Shown here one piece after another: positions 31,367 to 38,879 of a stretch of DNA of 39,264 nt (positions within the stretch are counted from its first letter, which is position 1; every line of letters begins with the position of its first letter). Origin of the DNA: an uncultured Synergistaceae bacterium (GTDB lineage: Bacteria; Synergistota; Synergistia; Synergistales; Aminobacteriaceae); the NCBI GenBank assembly GCA_937870605.1, contig CALMZW010000334.1:1-39264 (forward strand), given 5' to 3'. Below the pieces are notes generated by a model, which did not search any database, had not been told where the DNA came from, and was given only the letters and a program-made list of their open reading frames with translations. The translations under genes were made by a program, and so were the position numbers.

Positions 31367-32695
31367 CGCACGCATAAAATCTAATATAGTTGTATAAAAT
31401 TTTATTTTAGAAGACTTATTTTTTTAAACGTACTATGCACTTTTTGCTCGCGTTTGAGTCAGTGCGTGAAGAATCCCGAGCATATCTGCGACACGAGGCA
31501 AGACGCATCACGTTCACGGATGCCGAGGATCTTGTGCGCACTGGTATCGATCGTGTCACGGAAAGCGCAACCGTACGAGCGTTTTTTCTCTTTCATGATG
31601 CAACGGATCGCGCTGAAGAAATTCGACGCGACGACGTTTCTACAACGAACGTGCATAACACTTCGGAAGTATTTTGAATACTAGCGGTCTGTATTGAAAG
31701 ATTCCACAACATATACGATAGAGTTTCTGGTTTTCCGCTCATAACGCCAATAATATGCAACGCGTCACCGGAAGCAGATCGACGTTCGAGGCTTTTTTCC
31801 ACCCGTAACGGACGAGAGCCGTTTTTGAATACGTCTCATAGTATCTTGCGAACCCACGAGAACGCTCGATTCGTTTTCCAACGTTCACGAAAGTTGCATG
31901 GCGATCAATCAGGGCAGCATTACGAGCATTTGAAGCTTTCGGCTAATCTTAAAAAATAATAATAAATTTACACGGTTGTTTATTAGTTAATTTGCTGCAT
32001 CAAATGAAATAGTATGGCGCCTTTCTCTTGGCGTATGATTCGCGTACATGAATACATCGTCACATTTTTCACAATAACACGTTTTCTATACGCATGAACA
32101 CTAAATGACCTACGGCGATTTTCGATGTCTGGAGAACTATGACGGTGGAGCACGTTTGTCGAGTGAACAATACACGAGCATCGTTGTTTTTCTATCCAGC
32201 AACGATTGAGAATATCTACGCGACGCACGTCTCCTTGAATTCGACAGACAGTGCTTTTCAACCAAACGAGGCGCGAGGAGTACAATCATTCCATCCGATG
32301 ACGATTCGCGACAATGGATGCTTTTTTTGACTGAATCTCTCGCTTTTGCGTGGCTCCATGCGCCACCCGTGGAATGTTTCACGTGAAACATTCCTGATTC
32401 GCAGTAATGCAAGCGCATCGGCTGTGCATCCCGGCAAACAGCTCCGGTGACGCGACCTTGCGTTGTGCGCGCACCCGCGAGTTGACGATTTTGTATCGAC
32501 TCGTTGGTCGTCTCAAAATGCGCGATCATCGCATCGAAGCGCAAATTTACGCACCGATACACACGTCGAGTGTGCGACATAACAAACGGGTACGTTCAAA
32601 AACGGGATACATATTCCGAATTCGGCGGAGGAATATACAAATCACGGTCTGTTTCGCATCTGACGATGTACAAACTTCCGGAACGAGGTGTCACA
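31367..32695. other. Gene-poor, AT-richer intergenic tract with one parS
   Basis: About 1.3 kb without a convincing gene. The base composition is clearly richer in A and T than the flanks, with T runs (TTTTTTT near 31421, TTTTTT near 31580 and 31794, TTTTTTT near 32322) and a nearly pure A/T stretch around 31947-31970. Short open frames on both strands give no recognisable protein and lack ribosome binding sites. The only secure element is the parS palindrome at 32371-32394. The T run near 31421 may help end the parAB operon transcript. It could be a nucleoprotein assembly region, decayed sequence or host to an unrecognised RNA. Confidence 0.6.
32371..32394. promoter_or_regulatory. parS site 1
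   Basis: TGTTTCACGTGAAACA at 32375-32390 is the exact bacterial parS consensus, and the palindrome extends perfectly by four bases on each side to 24 bp. It is the ParB loading site and lies 1.3 kb from parB and 4.5 kb from the DnaA-box cluster. Confidence 0.95.
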
Positions 32696-33175
32696 ATGGA
32701 TCATATATTCGCACCATGGAGAATGACGTATATCAAAACAAACGAACCGACAAACGGTTGCTTTCTCTGCGAATATCCGAAGGAGGAACGCGACGCCCAA
32801 CACATGATCATCGCTCGCGGACAGCACTGCTTCGTCATCTGCAACGCGTTTCCGTACAATCCGGGGCATCTTATGGTGGCGCCATATCGTCATACGGCCG
32901 ATTATGTGCATCTTCTCCCTGAAGAAGTGATTGATATGCATTCGCATGTCGCGCGCGCCCTCGAATGTCTGAAGCGCGCGATGAATCCGCAGGGATACAA
33001 TATCGGCGTCAATCTAGGAAAGGTTTCGGGCGCGGGGTTGGATGAACATTTGCATGTTCACATCGTGCCGCGTTGGAATGGAGACACGAATTTCATGCCC
33101 GTTTTCTCCGACGTTCGCGTCGTCGCCGAAGCGCTCGAAGAGACCTACAGGCGTCTGCGCGATGCATGGAAATGA
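32696..33175 (+). CDS. HIT-family nucleotide hydrolase/phosphorylase
   Basis: A 159-residue histidine-triad protein. The active-site triad HLHVHIVPRW begins at His118, with His118, His120 and His122 as the triad. Cys22 and Cys25 in NGCFLCE form half of the zinc site found in many prokaryotic HIT proteins, including Ap4A phosphorylase-like members. FVICNAFPYNPGHLMVAPYRH and YNIGVNLGKVSGAGLDEHLH are close to the family consensus. It probably cleaves dinucleoside polyphosphates or nucleoside phosphoramidates in the cytoplasm. GAGG precedes the ATG. Its stop overlaps the next gene (ATGA). No clear promoter was found in the 300 bases upstream. Confidence 0.9.
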   Translation: MDHIFAPWRMTYIKTNEPTNGCFLCEYPKEERDAQHMIIARGQHCFVICNAFPYNPGHLMVAPYRHTADYVHLLPEEVIDMHSHVARALECLKRAMNPQGYNIGVNLGKVSGAGLDEHLHVHIVPRWNGDTNFMPVFSDVRVVAEALEETYRRLRDAWK

Positions 33176-33801
33176 ACGCGGTTTTCCTCGAACCGCTCGA
33201 GGATGCCGAATATAGGGAAGTCATCCAACGATCGCGTTTTTTCGGCGTCGTCCGATGCGTCCGAAATGGCGCGGACGTCAAAGTCATCGTGTCCGAAACA
33301 GGCGAACGCCACCGGAATGCGACGCATATCTGCTACGCGTATCGCATAGGATTCCCGAACGCGGTCGAATTCTCGACGGACGCAGGGGAGCCGTCCGGAA
33401 CGGCCGGAAGACCCATTCTCGGAGCGCTTCAGCGCAGCGGCCTGACGAATTGTTGCGTTCTGATCGTCCGTTTCTTCGGGGGAATCAAGCTCGGGGTTCG
33501 CGGCCTCATCGAGGCGTACGGATCCGTGGCATCCGAAGCGATCCGACTCGCCGGACAGGTTTCGCGCATTCCGGCGCGACGATGCTATTTGAACGTCCGG
33601 TACGATCATCTCGCGGAGACGATGGCGCTTCTGCGAAAGCACGATTCCGTCGTCGAAACGCCCGAATATGCGGAGGATGTCCGTCTTTTCGCCTCCGTGC
33701 CGATTGAACAGGTCGATTCGTTGAACGAACACCTCTGCGAACGACGCGCGCGAAAGATGCTCGTCGAATTCGACTGGACCGACGATTCCGTCGTCCTGTA
33801 A
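33172..33801 (+). CDS. yigZ: YigZ/IMPACT-family protein
   Basis: A 209-residue member of the UPF0029/IMPACT family. Diagnostic segments are RHRNATHICYAYRIG, STDAGEPSGTAGRPIL near residue 73 and VLIVRFFGGIKLGVRGLIEAYG near 100. A smaller C-terminal domain (LNVRYDHLAETMALLRKHD) follows. Family members are linked to translation or stress regulation but the bacterial role is unsettled. ATG 33172 overlaps the HIT stop by four bases; ATG 33166 is in the same frame and also possible. The two genes form a short operon. Confidence 0.92.
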   Translation: MNAVFLEPLEDAEYREVIQRSRFFGVVRCVRNGADVKVIVSETGERHRNATHICYAYRIGFPNAVEFSTDAGEPSGTAGRPILGALQRSGLTNCCVLIVRFFGGIKLGVRGLIEAYGSVASEAIRLAGQVSRIPARRCYLNVRYDHLAETMALLRKHDSVVETPEYAEDVRLFASVPIEQVDSLNEHLCERRARKMLVEFDWTDDSVVL

Positions 33802-33812
33802 CATTACCCCGC

Positions 33813-34091
33813 TCATTGACGTCTCGGCGCGAAAAACGCCCCGGCGTCATCTTCCGACTCCATTCCGCTTTCGTTCTCCAACATTTCCGACAACACAACG
33901 GCGCTCGCGAAGAGGGGAACGCGCACGCCGCGCTCGTTGTGCGCAGCGAGAATTTCAACGGACCGATCGGGCGCACATTCGATGACACGCACACGCAACG
34001 GACATACGAATGAGGCACTCCATTCGCTCTCCCTCCCGCGGCGGATCCGCCGTCGAGGCGCTTTCCGCGCATTCTTCCGAACAGAAAGCAC
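33813..34091 (-). CDS. Candidate small ORF, convergent with yigZ
   Basis: A 92-codon open frame. The last 60 residues look protein-like: alternating strand pattern (RVRVIECAPDRSVEIL, GVRVPLFASAVVLSEML) then an acidic stretch (ENESGMESEDDAG). The first 30 codons are basic and look like chance coding. A start inside the frame (TTG 33998, 61 residues) is possible, but no ribosome binding site supports any start. No family is recognised. Confidence 0.25.
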   Translation of the reverse strand: MLSVRKNARKAPRRRIRRGRESEWSASFVCPLRVRVIECAPDRSVEILAAHNERGVRVPLFASAVVLSEMLENESGMESEDDAGAFFAPRRQ

Positions 34092-34171
34092 GTCAAAGAA
34101 TCAGCGTCGAACGAACCCATTGGATCATCCGCCGTACGGCCGGCCATTTTCATACAACAACCGCGCACTCG

Positions 34172-34420
34172 TCACAGAACTTTGACCTCGTCTCCGAAAA
34201 TGTTCTTTCCGGTCGCGTCTTTCCCTGTTTTAGGCCGTTTATCCCTCTCCTGTATGCGATTTCTCAACCATTCCGGGGCGATTTCGCCGCCATTTCGCGG
34301 CCATAGTGCGGATGTATCGCCGTTTCTGCAGTGTATCACCGGGGAATTGAACCGTATCGTCTCCCGAGACTCCTGCGAGCGAGAACTATAGTCAGCATAG
34401 GACAAATGCTTGGCACTCAT
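34172..34420 (-). CDS. Candidate small ORF, unrecognised
   Basis: An 82-codon open frame divergent from bioY. The C-terminal half (SALWPRNGGEIAPEWLRNRIQ, ending GKNIFGDEVKVL) has an amphipathic, protein-like pattern. The start is unsupported by a ribosome binding site and no family is recognised. It may be a small basic protein or chance. Confidence 0.25.
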   Translation of the reverse strand: MSAKHLSYADYSSRSQESRETIRFNSPVIHCRNGDTSALWPRNGGEIAPEWLRNRIQERDKRPKTGKDATGKNIFGDEVKVL

Positions 34421-34496
34421 TTAATATGGCCTACGTTACGATTTTCAACGAATACGGATCGAATCCGTGCGGTGAGGTTCGCCATTTGTCGTTTTT

Positions 34497-34527
34497 TTGT
34501 CAACCCTATGCAAATGCGCGTTGACAT
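34497..34527 (+). promoter_or_regulatory. BirA (biotin repressor) operator
   Basis: TTGTCAAC, 15 bases, GTTGACAT is an inverted repeat with the spacing and half-sites of known BirA operators (TTGTTAAC-N15-GTTAACAA type). Its right half contains the -35 hexamer of the bioY promoter, so holo-BirA binding would block transcription when biotin is sufficient. birA itself is not in the window. Confidence 0.75.
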
Positions 34528-34549
34528 ATACCGTTTTTCGGAGTAAAAA
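34521..34549 (+). promoter_or_regulatory. bioY promoter
   Basis: A perfect -35 TTGACA is followed after 17 bases by TAAAAA. The -35 overlaps the BirA half-site. An 8-bp inverted repeat CCGTTTTT/AAAAACGG (34531-34552) covers the spacer and -10. Confidence 0.6.
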
Positions 34550-34569
34550 CGGAAGCGTTGTTCGCACCT

Positions 34570-34597
34570 TTCGGCGATCGGTCGAACCGACGCCGAA
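34570..34597 (+). promoter_or_regulatory. Leader hairpin upstream of bioY
   Basis: TTCGGCG/CGCCGAA (34570-34576 with 34591-34597) encloses a CGGT/ACCG stem. It lies in the transcribed leader, 46 bases before the bioY ATG. It is not followed by a T run, so it is more likely a stabilising or control structure than a terminator. Confidence 0.4.
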
Positions 34598-34643
34598 TGA
34601 TTTATTTCGCCCTGCAAACGGCGACACGACGGAGGGGTTCTTC

Positions 34644-35186
34644 ATGCAGACGCGCGGCATCGTTCTTTCGGCTCTCTATGCGGTCCTGACGGCTCTCGCG
34701 GCCCGGATATCGGTTCCGCTCGGGGCCGTCCCGGTCACGTTGCAGGTTCTCGTGGTCCTTCTATCGGGTTTTCTTCTCGGGAAAAAGCTCGGCGCTCTTT
34801 CCCAGGTCGCCTATATCGCCATGGGACTCTTCGGCTTTCCCGTATTCACGACCGGAGGCGGGATTCAATCCGTCCTGTCTCCGACGTTCGGGTACATCCT
34901 GGGGTTCGTTCCGATGGCGTGGTGCGCCGGGCGCCTCACCGAGGGCGAGCGGCCGGGGTTCGCGCGCTATCTTCTTGCGGGAGTCGCGTCCGTCGCGGTT
35001 CTGTATGCCGCGGGGGCTACATTTCTTCTGTGGAATATGACGTGGATCGTCGGAAAGCCGATTGGAGTCGTTCGCGTCATTCAGATCGGCGTGTTGCCCT
35101 TTATCGTCGTCGACGCGGTCAAGGCCGTGGTCGCGGCGTCGTTCGCGTGGAAGATTCGTCCGCGACTTCGTGCCGGTCGCGAATAG
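34644..35186 (+). CDS. bioY: Biotin ECF transporter S component BioY
   Basis: A 180-residue membrane protein with about six helices. The family signatures are present: ARISVPLGAVPVTLQVLVVLLSGF near residue 18, LSQVAYIAMGLFGFPVFTTGGG near 54, SPTFGYILGF and the C-terminal LPFIVVDAVKAVVAA. It captures biotin and may work alone or with an energy-coupling factor module, which is not encoded here. ATG 34644 lies six bases after GGAGGGG. The upstream BirA operator shows that biotin represses it. No biotin synthesis genes are in the window. Confidence 0.95.
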   Translation: MQTRGIVLSALYAVLTALAARISVPLGAVPVTLQVLVVLLSGFLLGKKLGALSQVAYIAMGLFGFPVFTTGGGIQSVLSPTFGYILGFVPMAWCAGRLTEGERPGFARYLLAGVASVAVLYAAGATFLLWNMTWIVGKPIGVVRVIQIGVLPFIVVDAVKAVVAASFAWKIRPRLRAGRE

Positions 35187-35596
35187 CCCCGAATCATGCG
35201 CCTTATGGCGCAACGATGAAGCCCCAACACACACGGCATGGTTGCAGCCGCACCCGGATATGGCGCCGTGTCAGGCGGTTCGGTCGTTCACGACGCGACC
35301 TGCTTGCGCCGGAGTCGTTCCGTCCGCGTCGCACGTTGTCGCAGAAGCGTTCATGAACGTCGATCCGCCGTTTCCAGCGAACGTCGACGTTTCACGTGAA
35401 ACGTGGGGGCGCGTCGTTTCACAGAAAGCATCCGTCGGATTTCCTGCGTTCCCCCCGGCGACGGACGAACGGCTTTCTGCCCTCATAGAAAAAGCGGGGG
35501 GGTCGTGCGCAACGCGACGACTTCCTTGCCCGATGCGTCCGAAGCGTTCCCTATTCGAGCAGATTCAAGACCAAAATAGTGATGGAAAGCCTTGAT
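35187..35596. other. Intergenic stretch holding parS site 2
   Basis: About 400 bases between bioY and the photolyase gene, whose 3' ends converge here. It contains a 6-bp hairpin TGCGCC-TTAT-GGCGCA at 35197-35212 without a T run, and the parS site. No gene is supported. Confidence 0.6.
35387..35404. promoter_or_regulatory. parS site 2
   Basis: An 18-bp perfect palindrome ACGTTTCACGTGAAACGT. The central GTTTCACGTGAAAC matches parS exactly, and the outer base pair of the 16-mer is C/G instead of T/A. It lies 3 kb from parS site 1. Confidence 0.88.
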
Positions 35597-36946
35597 CTAC
35601 TTTGACCTTTTGTTGCGCGATGCGCTCTCGAGATACCGTCGCAGATCGAATTTCCGCTTCGCTCCGTCGAACGTCATCGTGCGGACCAGCCCGAAGACCG
35701 GTCGTTCTCCCCAGGGCCGGTCATGCAATCCGGCCAGTCCCCAGGCGATTCCCGCGTATCCGTTCGGGTCGCGCCCGTCGAGTTCGTAGCGGTCGTTCAT
35801 CGCGATCGCGAGCGCGAGCGCCTCTTCCGGCGTTTCCGTCCATTCGAGGAGCTTCTTGACCCAGTACATCCGGAGCCACCCGTGCATCTTGCCCCGCTCG
35901 GTCATCTCCCGCTGCGCCGCGTTCCAGAGAGGATCGTGGGTTTCCGCGGCCTCGAGCGTTTCCTTCGGATAGATGTATTCGCGATGGTCTCCCGAATGGC
36001 GTTCGAGCGTCTTTCTTCCCCAGTCCGGCCACGCGTCCGGCGTGTCGTACGACGGCGCGTGCAGGCAGAAGTTGTCCGCGAGTTCCCTGCGGACGATGAG
36101 TTCTTCGAGAAACGCCCCGGCGCCCGGAGACACGGTTCGAGACGCTTCGAAGGCGACGCGCTGCGCGGAGATCTGGCCGAAATGAAGGTACGGAGAGAGC
36201 CCCGAGAGGGCGTCCCTGCACGGGTCGTTCCGGTCTTCCGGGTAGCGATCGAGCTTCTCTTCGAGAAATGTTCGGAGGCGTTCCATTCCGGCCGAATAGC
36301 CGGGCGGAAATTCGCGAACGGGAGAAACGGAAGGGTCCGCCGTGATCCGGCGTTCGAGGGCGTCGAAGTCCTGCGGGGCCGGGAAGTCGTCGGGGGGGAA
36401 GGGGTGCGTATCGAGCGCGGGGATGTCGGTCAGCCGTTCGGGAAGCAGCGAGTGGAGTTTCGGACGCAGCGTCCGGGCCGCGTATTCGCGTTTCTGCGAC
36501 GCGACGCGGCAGGGAACGATATTGTGGCCGTCGACTTCGGTCAGCCGGACGGGAAGCGACGCCGCGAGCGCTTTCCGCCAAGCGGTCTTCGGTCGGAGGG
36601 GGTCGAAATCCGTGAACACCGACCCCGCGGAAAGTTCCCGGGCGAGCGCGCCGACGCTGTCGGGAGGCTCGCCGGTCCGTATCAGAAGGGGGATGCGGCG
36701 GTCGCGAAGCTGCCGTTCCGTTTCGCGGAGTCCGCGAAGCAGAAAGTCGTACTGTCGCCAGGTCGCGCCGAGAAACGACGGAGCGAGCGCAAAGACGACA
36801 TAGAGCGGCGCGCGCATCTCGCGGGCTTCCGCGGCCGCGGCCAGAAGCCCCCAGTTGTCGAACGCCCGCTGTTCCCGGCTCATCCAGTAGAGAACCGGCC
36901 CCTGTTTTCGCGGTTTGTCGTTCAGGTCGAGGCGTCTTTCGTCCAT
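35597..36946 (-). CDS. Class II CPD photolyase
   Basis: A 449-residue deoxyribodipyrimidine photolyase, which uses FAD and light to split cyclobutane pyrimidine dimers. Class II features are clear: GPVLYWMSREQRAFDNWGLL at the N-terminus, EELIVRRELADNFC, MHGWLRMYWVKKLLEWT and DPNGYAGIAWGLAG followed by HDRPWGERPVFG. The length is usual for the class. The ribosome binding site is weak (AGGCGG nine bases before the ATG). It is the third of three minus-strand genes, 70 bases after the aminotransferase and possibly cotranscribed with it. A light-dependent enzyme is unexpected in a strict gut or subsurface anaerobe, which hints at an exposed habitat or inherited gene. Confidence 0.93.
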   Translation of the reverse strand: MDERRLDLNDKPRKQGPVLYWMSREQRAFDNWGLLAAAAEAREMRAPLYVVFALAPSFLGATWRQYDFLLRGLRETERQLRDRRIPLLIRTGEPPDSVGALARELSAGSVFTDFDPLRPKTAWRKALAASLPVRLTEVDGHNIVPCRVASQKREYAARTLRPKLHSLLPERLTDIPALDTHPFPPDDFPAPQDFDALERRITADPSVSPVREFPPGYSAGMERLRTFLEEKLDRYPEDRNDPCRDALSGLSPYLHFGQISAQRVAFEASRTVSPGAGAFLEELIVRRELADNFCLHAPSYDTPDAWPDWGRKTLERHSGDHREYIYPKETLEAAETHDPLWNAAQREMTERGKMHGWLRMYWVKKLLEWTETPEEALALAIAMNDRYELDGRDPNGYAGIAWGLAGLHDRPWGERPVFGLVRTMTFDGAKRKFDLRRYLESASRNKRSK

Positions 36947-37016
36947 TTCGCAGCGCCGCCTTTCCGTGAGCGATTCGCGGGGCTCCCGCCGTTTTCGCCC
37001 CCCCGGAGCTATCCCG

Positions 37017-37859
37017 TCACTCGAGCCATTCCGATATGCCGCTCGCGTAGATCTCCCGAAGGCGTTTCGTCACCGCACCGGGTCGTCCGTCTCCGATAAC
37101 GGTTCCGCCGACGCCCACGACAGGAAGGATGCCCTTGAGCGACCCCGTTATGAACGCTTCCTGGTATCCGGAGAGTCCGGCCAGGAGCGCGACGCTTTCA
37201 CAGACGCGGATTCCGTTCCGCCGCGCCAGTTCGATGACGATCCGGCGCGTGGTTCCCGAAAGCACGCGGGTCAGCGGCGCCGTGACGAGTTCGCCGTCCC
37301 GGACCAGAAAGAAGCTGCTGTGCGCCCCTTCCGTGATCTCTCCGCCCGGACAGTACAGCACCTCGAACGCGCCGTTTTCCCGCGCTTCGAGCGAATACGA
37401 CGTCATATAGTCGACGCTCTTCGTTTCGGGGGAGCGGCGCGCCATATCGAGGGGCCAGAGAAGGACGCCCTTCTCGTAGAGTTCCTTCGGCGGACGGTTC
37501 GCGTTCTCGAAGAGAATGAAAAACCGGGGATGCAGGAATCCCTTCAGCTCATCGAAATCGTCTCCGCCCGTGATATACGGACGAATGAGGGTCTCCCGGC
37601 CGGGCTCCATGCGCGCGAGCCGCGAGAGCCCCTCGCGGATGATGGACTTCATTTCGTCGGGAGCGACGGGCAGGTCTATCGTCGATGCGTTCGCCGAGAC
37701 GAGCAGGCGCTCGATATGCGCCGTCATGCACAGCGGACGGCCGTCGACGGTCGGAATGGACTCGAACACGCCGACGCCGCGCTGGATGATCAGATCGGAA
37801 ACCGGGAGCTTCGTCTCGTTCAGCGGCCGGAACACCCCGTCCATATAGCAAAGATTCAC
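37017..37859 (-). CDS. Class IV PLP aminotransferase (branched-chain / D-amino acid type)
   Basis: A 280-residue fold type IV aminotransferase. The opening YMDGVFRPLNETKLPVSD, the AHIERLLVSA helix and Lys147 in PETKSVDYM (the expected Schiff-base lysine) are diagnostic. GGEITEGAHSSFFLV near 177 and LSGTTRRIVIELA carry the phosphate-binding region. Distinguishing branched-chain aminotransferase, D-alanine aminotransferase and aminodeoxychorismate lyase is not possible by eye. GTG 37859 is chosen because GGGG lies seven bases upstream; ATG 37901 would add 14 residues but has poor spacing. Confidence 0.88.
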   Translation of the reverse strand: MNLCYMDGVFRPLNETKLPVSDLIIQRGVGVFESIPTVDGRPLCMTAHIERLLVSANASTIDLPVAPDEMKSIIREGLSRLARMEPGRETLIRPYITGGDDFDELKGFLHPRFFILFENANRPPKELYEKGVLLWPLDMARRSPETKSVDYMTSYSLEARENGAFEVLYCPGGEITEGAHSSFFLVRDGELVTAPLTRVLSGTTRRIVIELARRNGIRVCESVALLAGLSGYQEAFITGSLKGILPVVGVGGTVIGDGRPGAVTKRLREIYASGISEWLE

Positions 37860-37961
37860 CGTATCACCCCGTAGATTCGTCATCATTGAACAATGCTTCA
37901 TACCCCGCCCGGGTGTGCCCCGGGAGGATTCGCGCTCATTCTATCATGTCATGGCGACAGA

Positions 37962-38009
37962 ACACGAGAAAGCCGGAGCGGGAAAAAAACCGCTCCGGCT
38001 TTCTCGTGT
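37962..38009 (-). terminator. Strong symmetrical hairpin after the polysaccharide deacetylase gene
   Basis: A perfect 20-bp stem (37962-37981 with 37990-38009) has an 8-base A-rich loop. Read either way, the inner GC stem GCCGGAGCGG/CCGCTCCGGC is followed by TTTCT, so it can terminate in both directions. It lies 21 bases after the deacetylase stop. Confidence 0.8.
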
Positions 38010-38030
38010 CGGAGGAGTTACCGGAGAAGG

Positions 38031-38759
38031 TTACTGGCCTTTTCCGGCGGTATGGTGCAATCGCGCCGTATCCCGGCGCGGAAGCTGATCTACGGTGACA
38101 AACGAATATCCCCTGTTGCGTATTCCTTCGATGATCGCGGGAAGCGCCTCGACCGTCGGCGCGACGCCGATGTGAAGCAGGACGATCGCCCCCGGGTGTA
38201 TCTGCCGCACAACTTTCCGCGCAAGGTCTTCCGCGGAATCCTTCGCTCCGTAGTCTCCGGGGTTCACCGTCCAGAAGACCGAAACGAGGCCCCGTTTCGC
38301 CGCGAGTTCCAGAACGTGTGCGTTGTACTGCCCTCCGGGAGGGCGACAATACGCCGGGTAGGATCCCGTTATCGCGCGAATCGTATCCTGGCACATGTCC
38401 CACTCTATATGTACGTTTTCCGGCGGCAATTTCGTCAGGTTGTTGTGATACTGCGAATGATTCGCCACAAGATGCCCTTCGGCGACCGTCCGCTTGATAA
38501 GTTCCGATTCACTCGCCGCGTTGCCGCCCACGACGAAAAAAGAACTCTTGACGTTATAGCGCTTCAGGATATCGAGAATCCGGTCCGTATATCCCGCCTG
38601 GGGACCGTCATCGAACGTCAGGGCGACCGTCTTGCCCCTTCCGTACCGTATTTCCTCCCAAGCACAAACCTCCTTGCATCCATACTCTCCGGGCGCAAGG
38701 AAGAAAAGGAACACAAGTGCGAGCACAATTCGTATGGAAAAACAAAGAACCTTTCTCAT
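38031..38759 (-). CDS. Membrane-anchored polysaccharide deacetylase (NodB domain)
   Basis: A 242-residue protein. Residues about 6-26 form a signal peptide or anchor. The NodB domain has all five motifs: ALTFDDGP near residue 47 (metal Asp), HSQYHNN near 101 (His ligands), RPPGGQYN near 134, VFWTVNPGDY and AIVLLHIG near 188. It probably removes acetyl groups from peptidoglycan or chitooligosaccharide outside the cytoplasmic membrane. The ATG at 38759 lacks a ribosome binding site. TTGTGG-18-GATACA/TACACT promoter-like sequence ends only a few bases before it, so the message may be leaderless or start further inside. Confidence 0.88.
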   Translation of the reverse strand: MRKVLCFSIRIVLALVFLFFLAPGEYGCKEVCAWEEIRYGRGKTVALTFDDGPQAGYTDRILDILKRYNVKSSFFVVGGNAASESELIKRTVAEGHLVANHSQYHNNLTKLPPENVHIEWDMCQDTIRAITGSYPAYCRPPGGQYNAHVLELAAKRGLVSVFWTVNPGDYGAKDSAEDLARKVVRQIHPGAIVLLHIGVAPTVEALPAIIEGIRNRGYSFVTVDQLPRRDTARLHHTAGKGQ

Positions 38760-38879
38760 CGAACGTAGTGTATCACATCCGTCGCGGTCCCGCCACAAAA
38801 AACGCGCAGCGGGGTGCATTCTTTCGCTTTTTTTGGGATAATGCTTCCGTGTATACGGATACGCAAAGGAGGCCTCTCG

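Larger units (their letters stand above)
33802..34496. other. Intergenic stretch with no recognised gene
   Basis: About 700 bases between yigZ and the bioY control region. Apart from two weak minus-strand open frames listed separately (33813-34091 and 34172-34420), I see no promoter, RNA gene or repeat I can defend. Confidence 0.5.

Noticed and set aside
32137-32580. Minus-strand frame containing MFHVKH across parS site 1
   Set aside because: The peptide is the trivial translation of parS. The frame has no start signal and no recognisable domain.
34338-34356. tRNA-like T-loop sequence GGTTCAATTCC on the minus strand
   Set aside because: The flanking bases do not form a T-stem, and no acceptor or anticodon arm can be drawn.
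35354-35595. Open frame reading through parS site 2 with VSRET in its translation
   Set aside because: A parS palindrome in this phase always encodes VSRET-like residues. There is no ribosome binding site and no family match.
37962-38009. The 20-bp inverted repeat as a mobile-element end
   Set aside because: There is no transposase, no second copy and no target duplication. Its position after a stop codon and the TTTCT tails fit a terminator.
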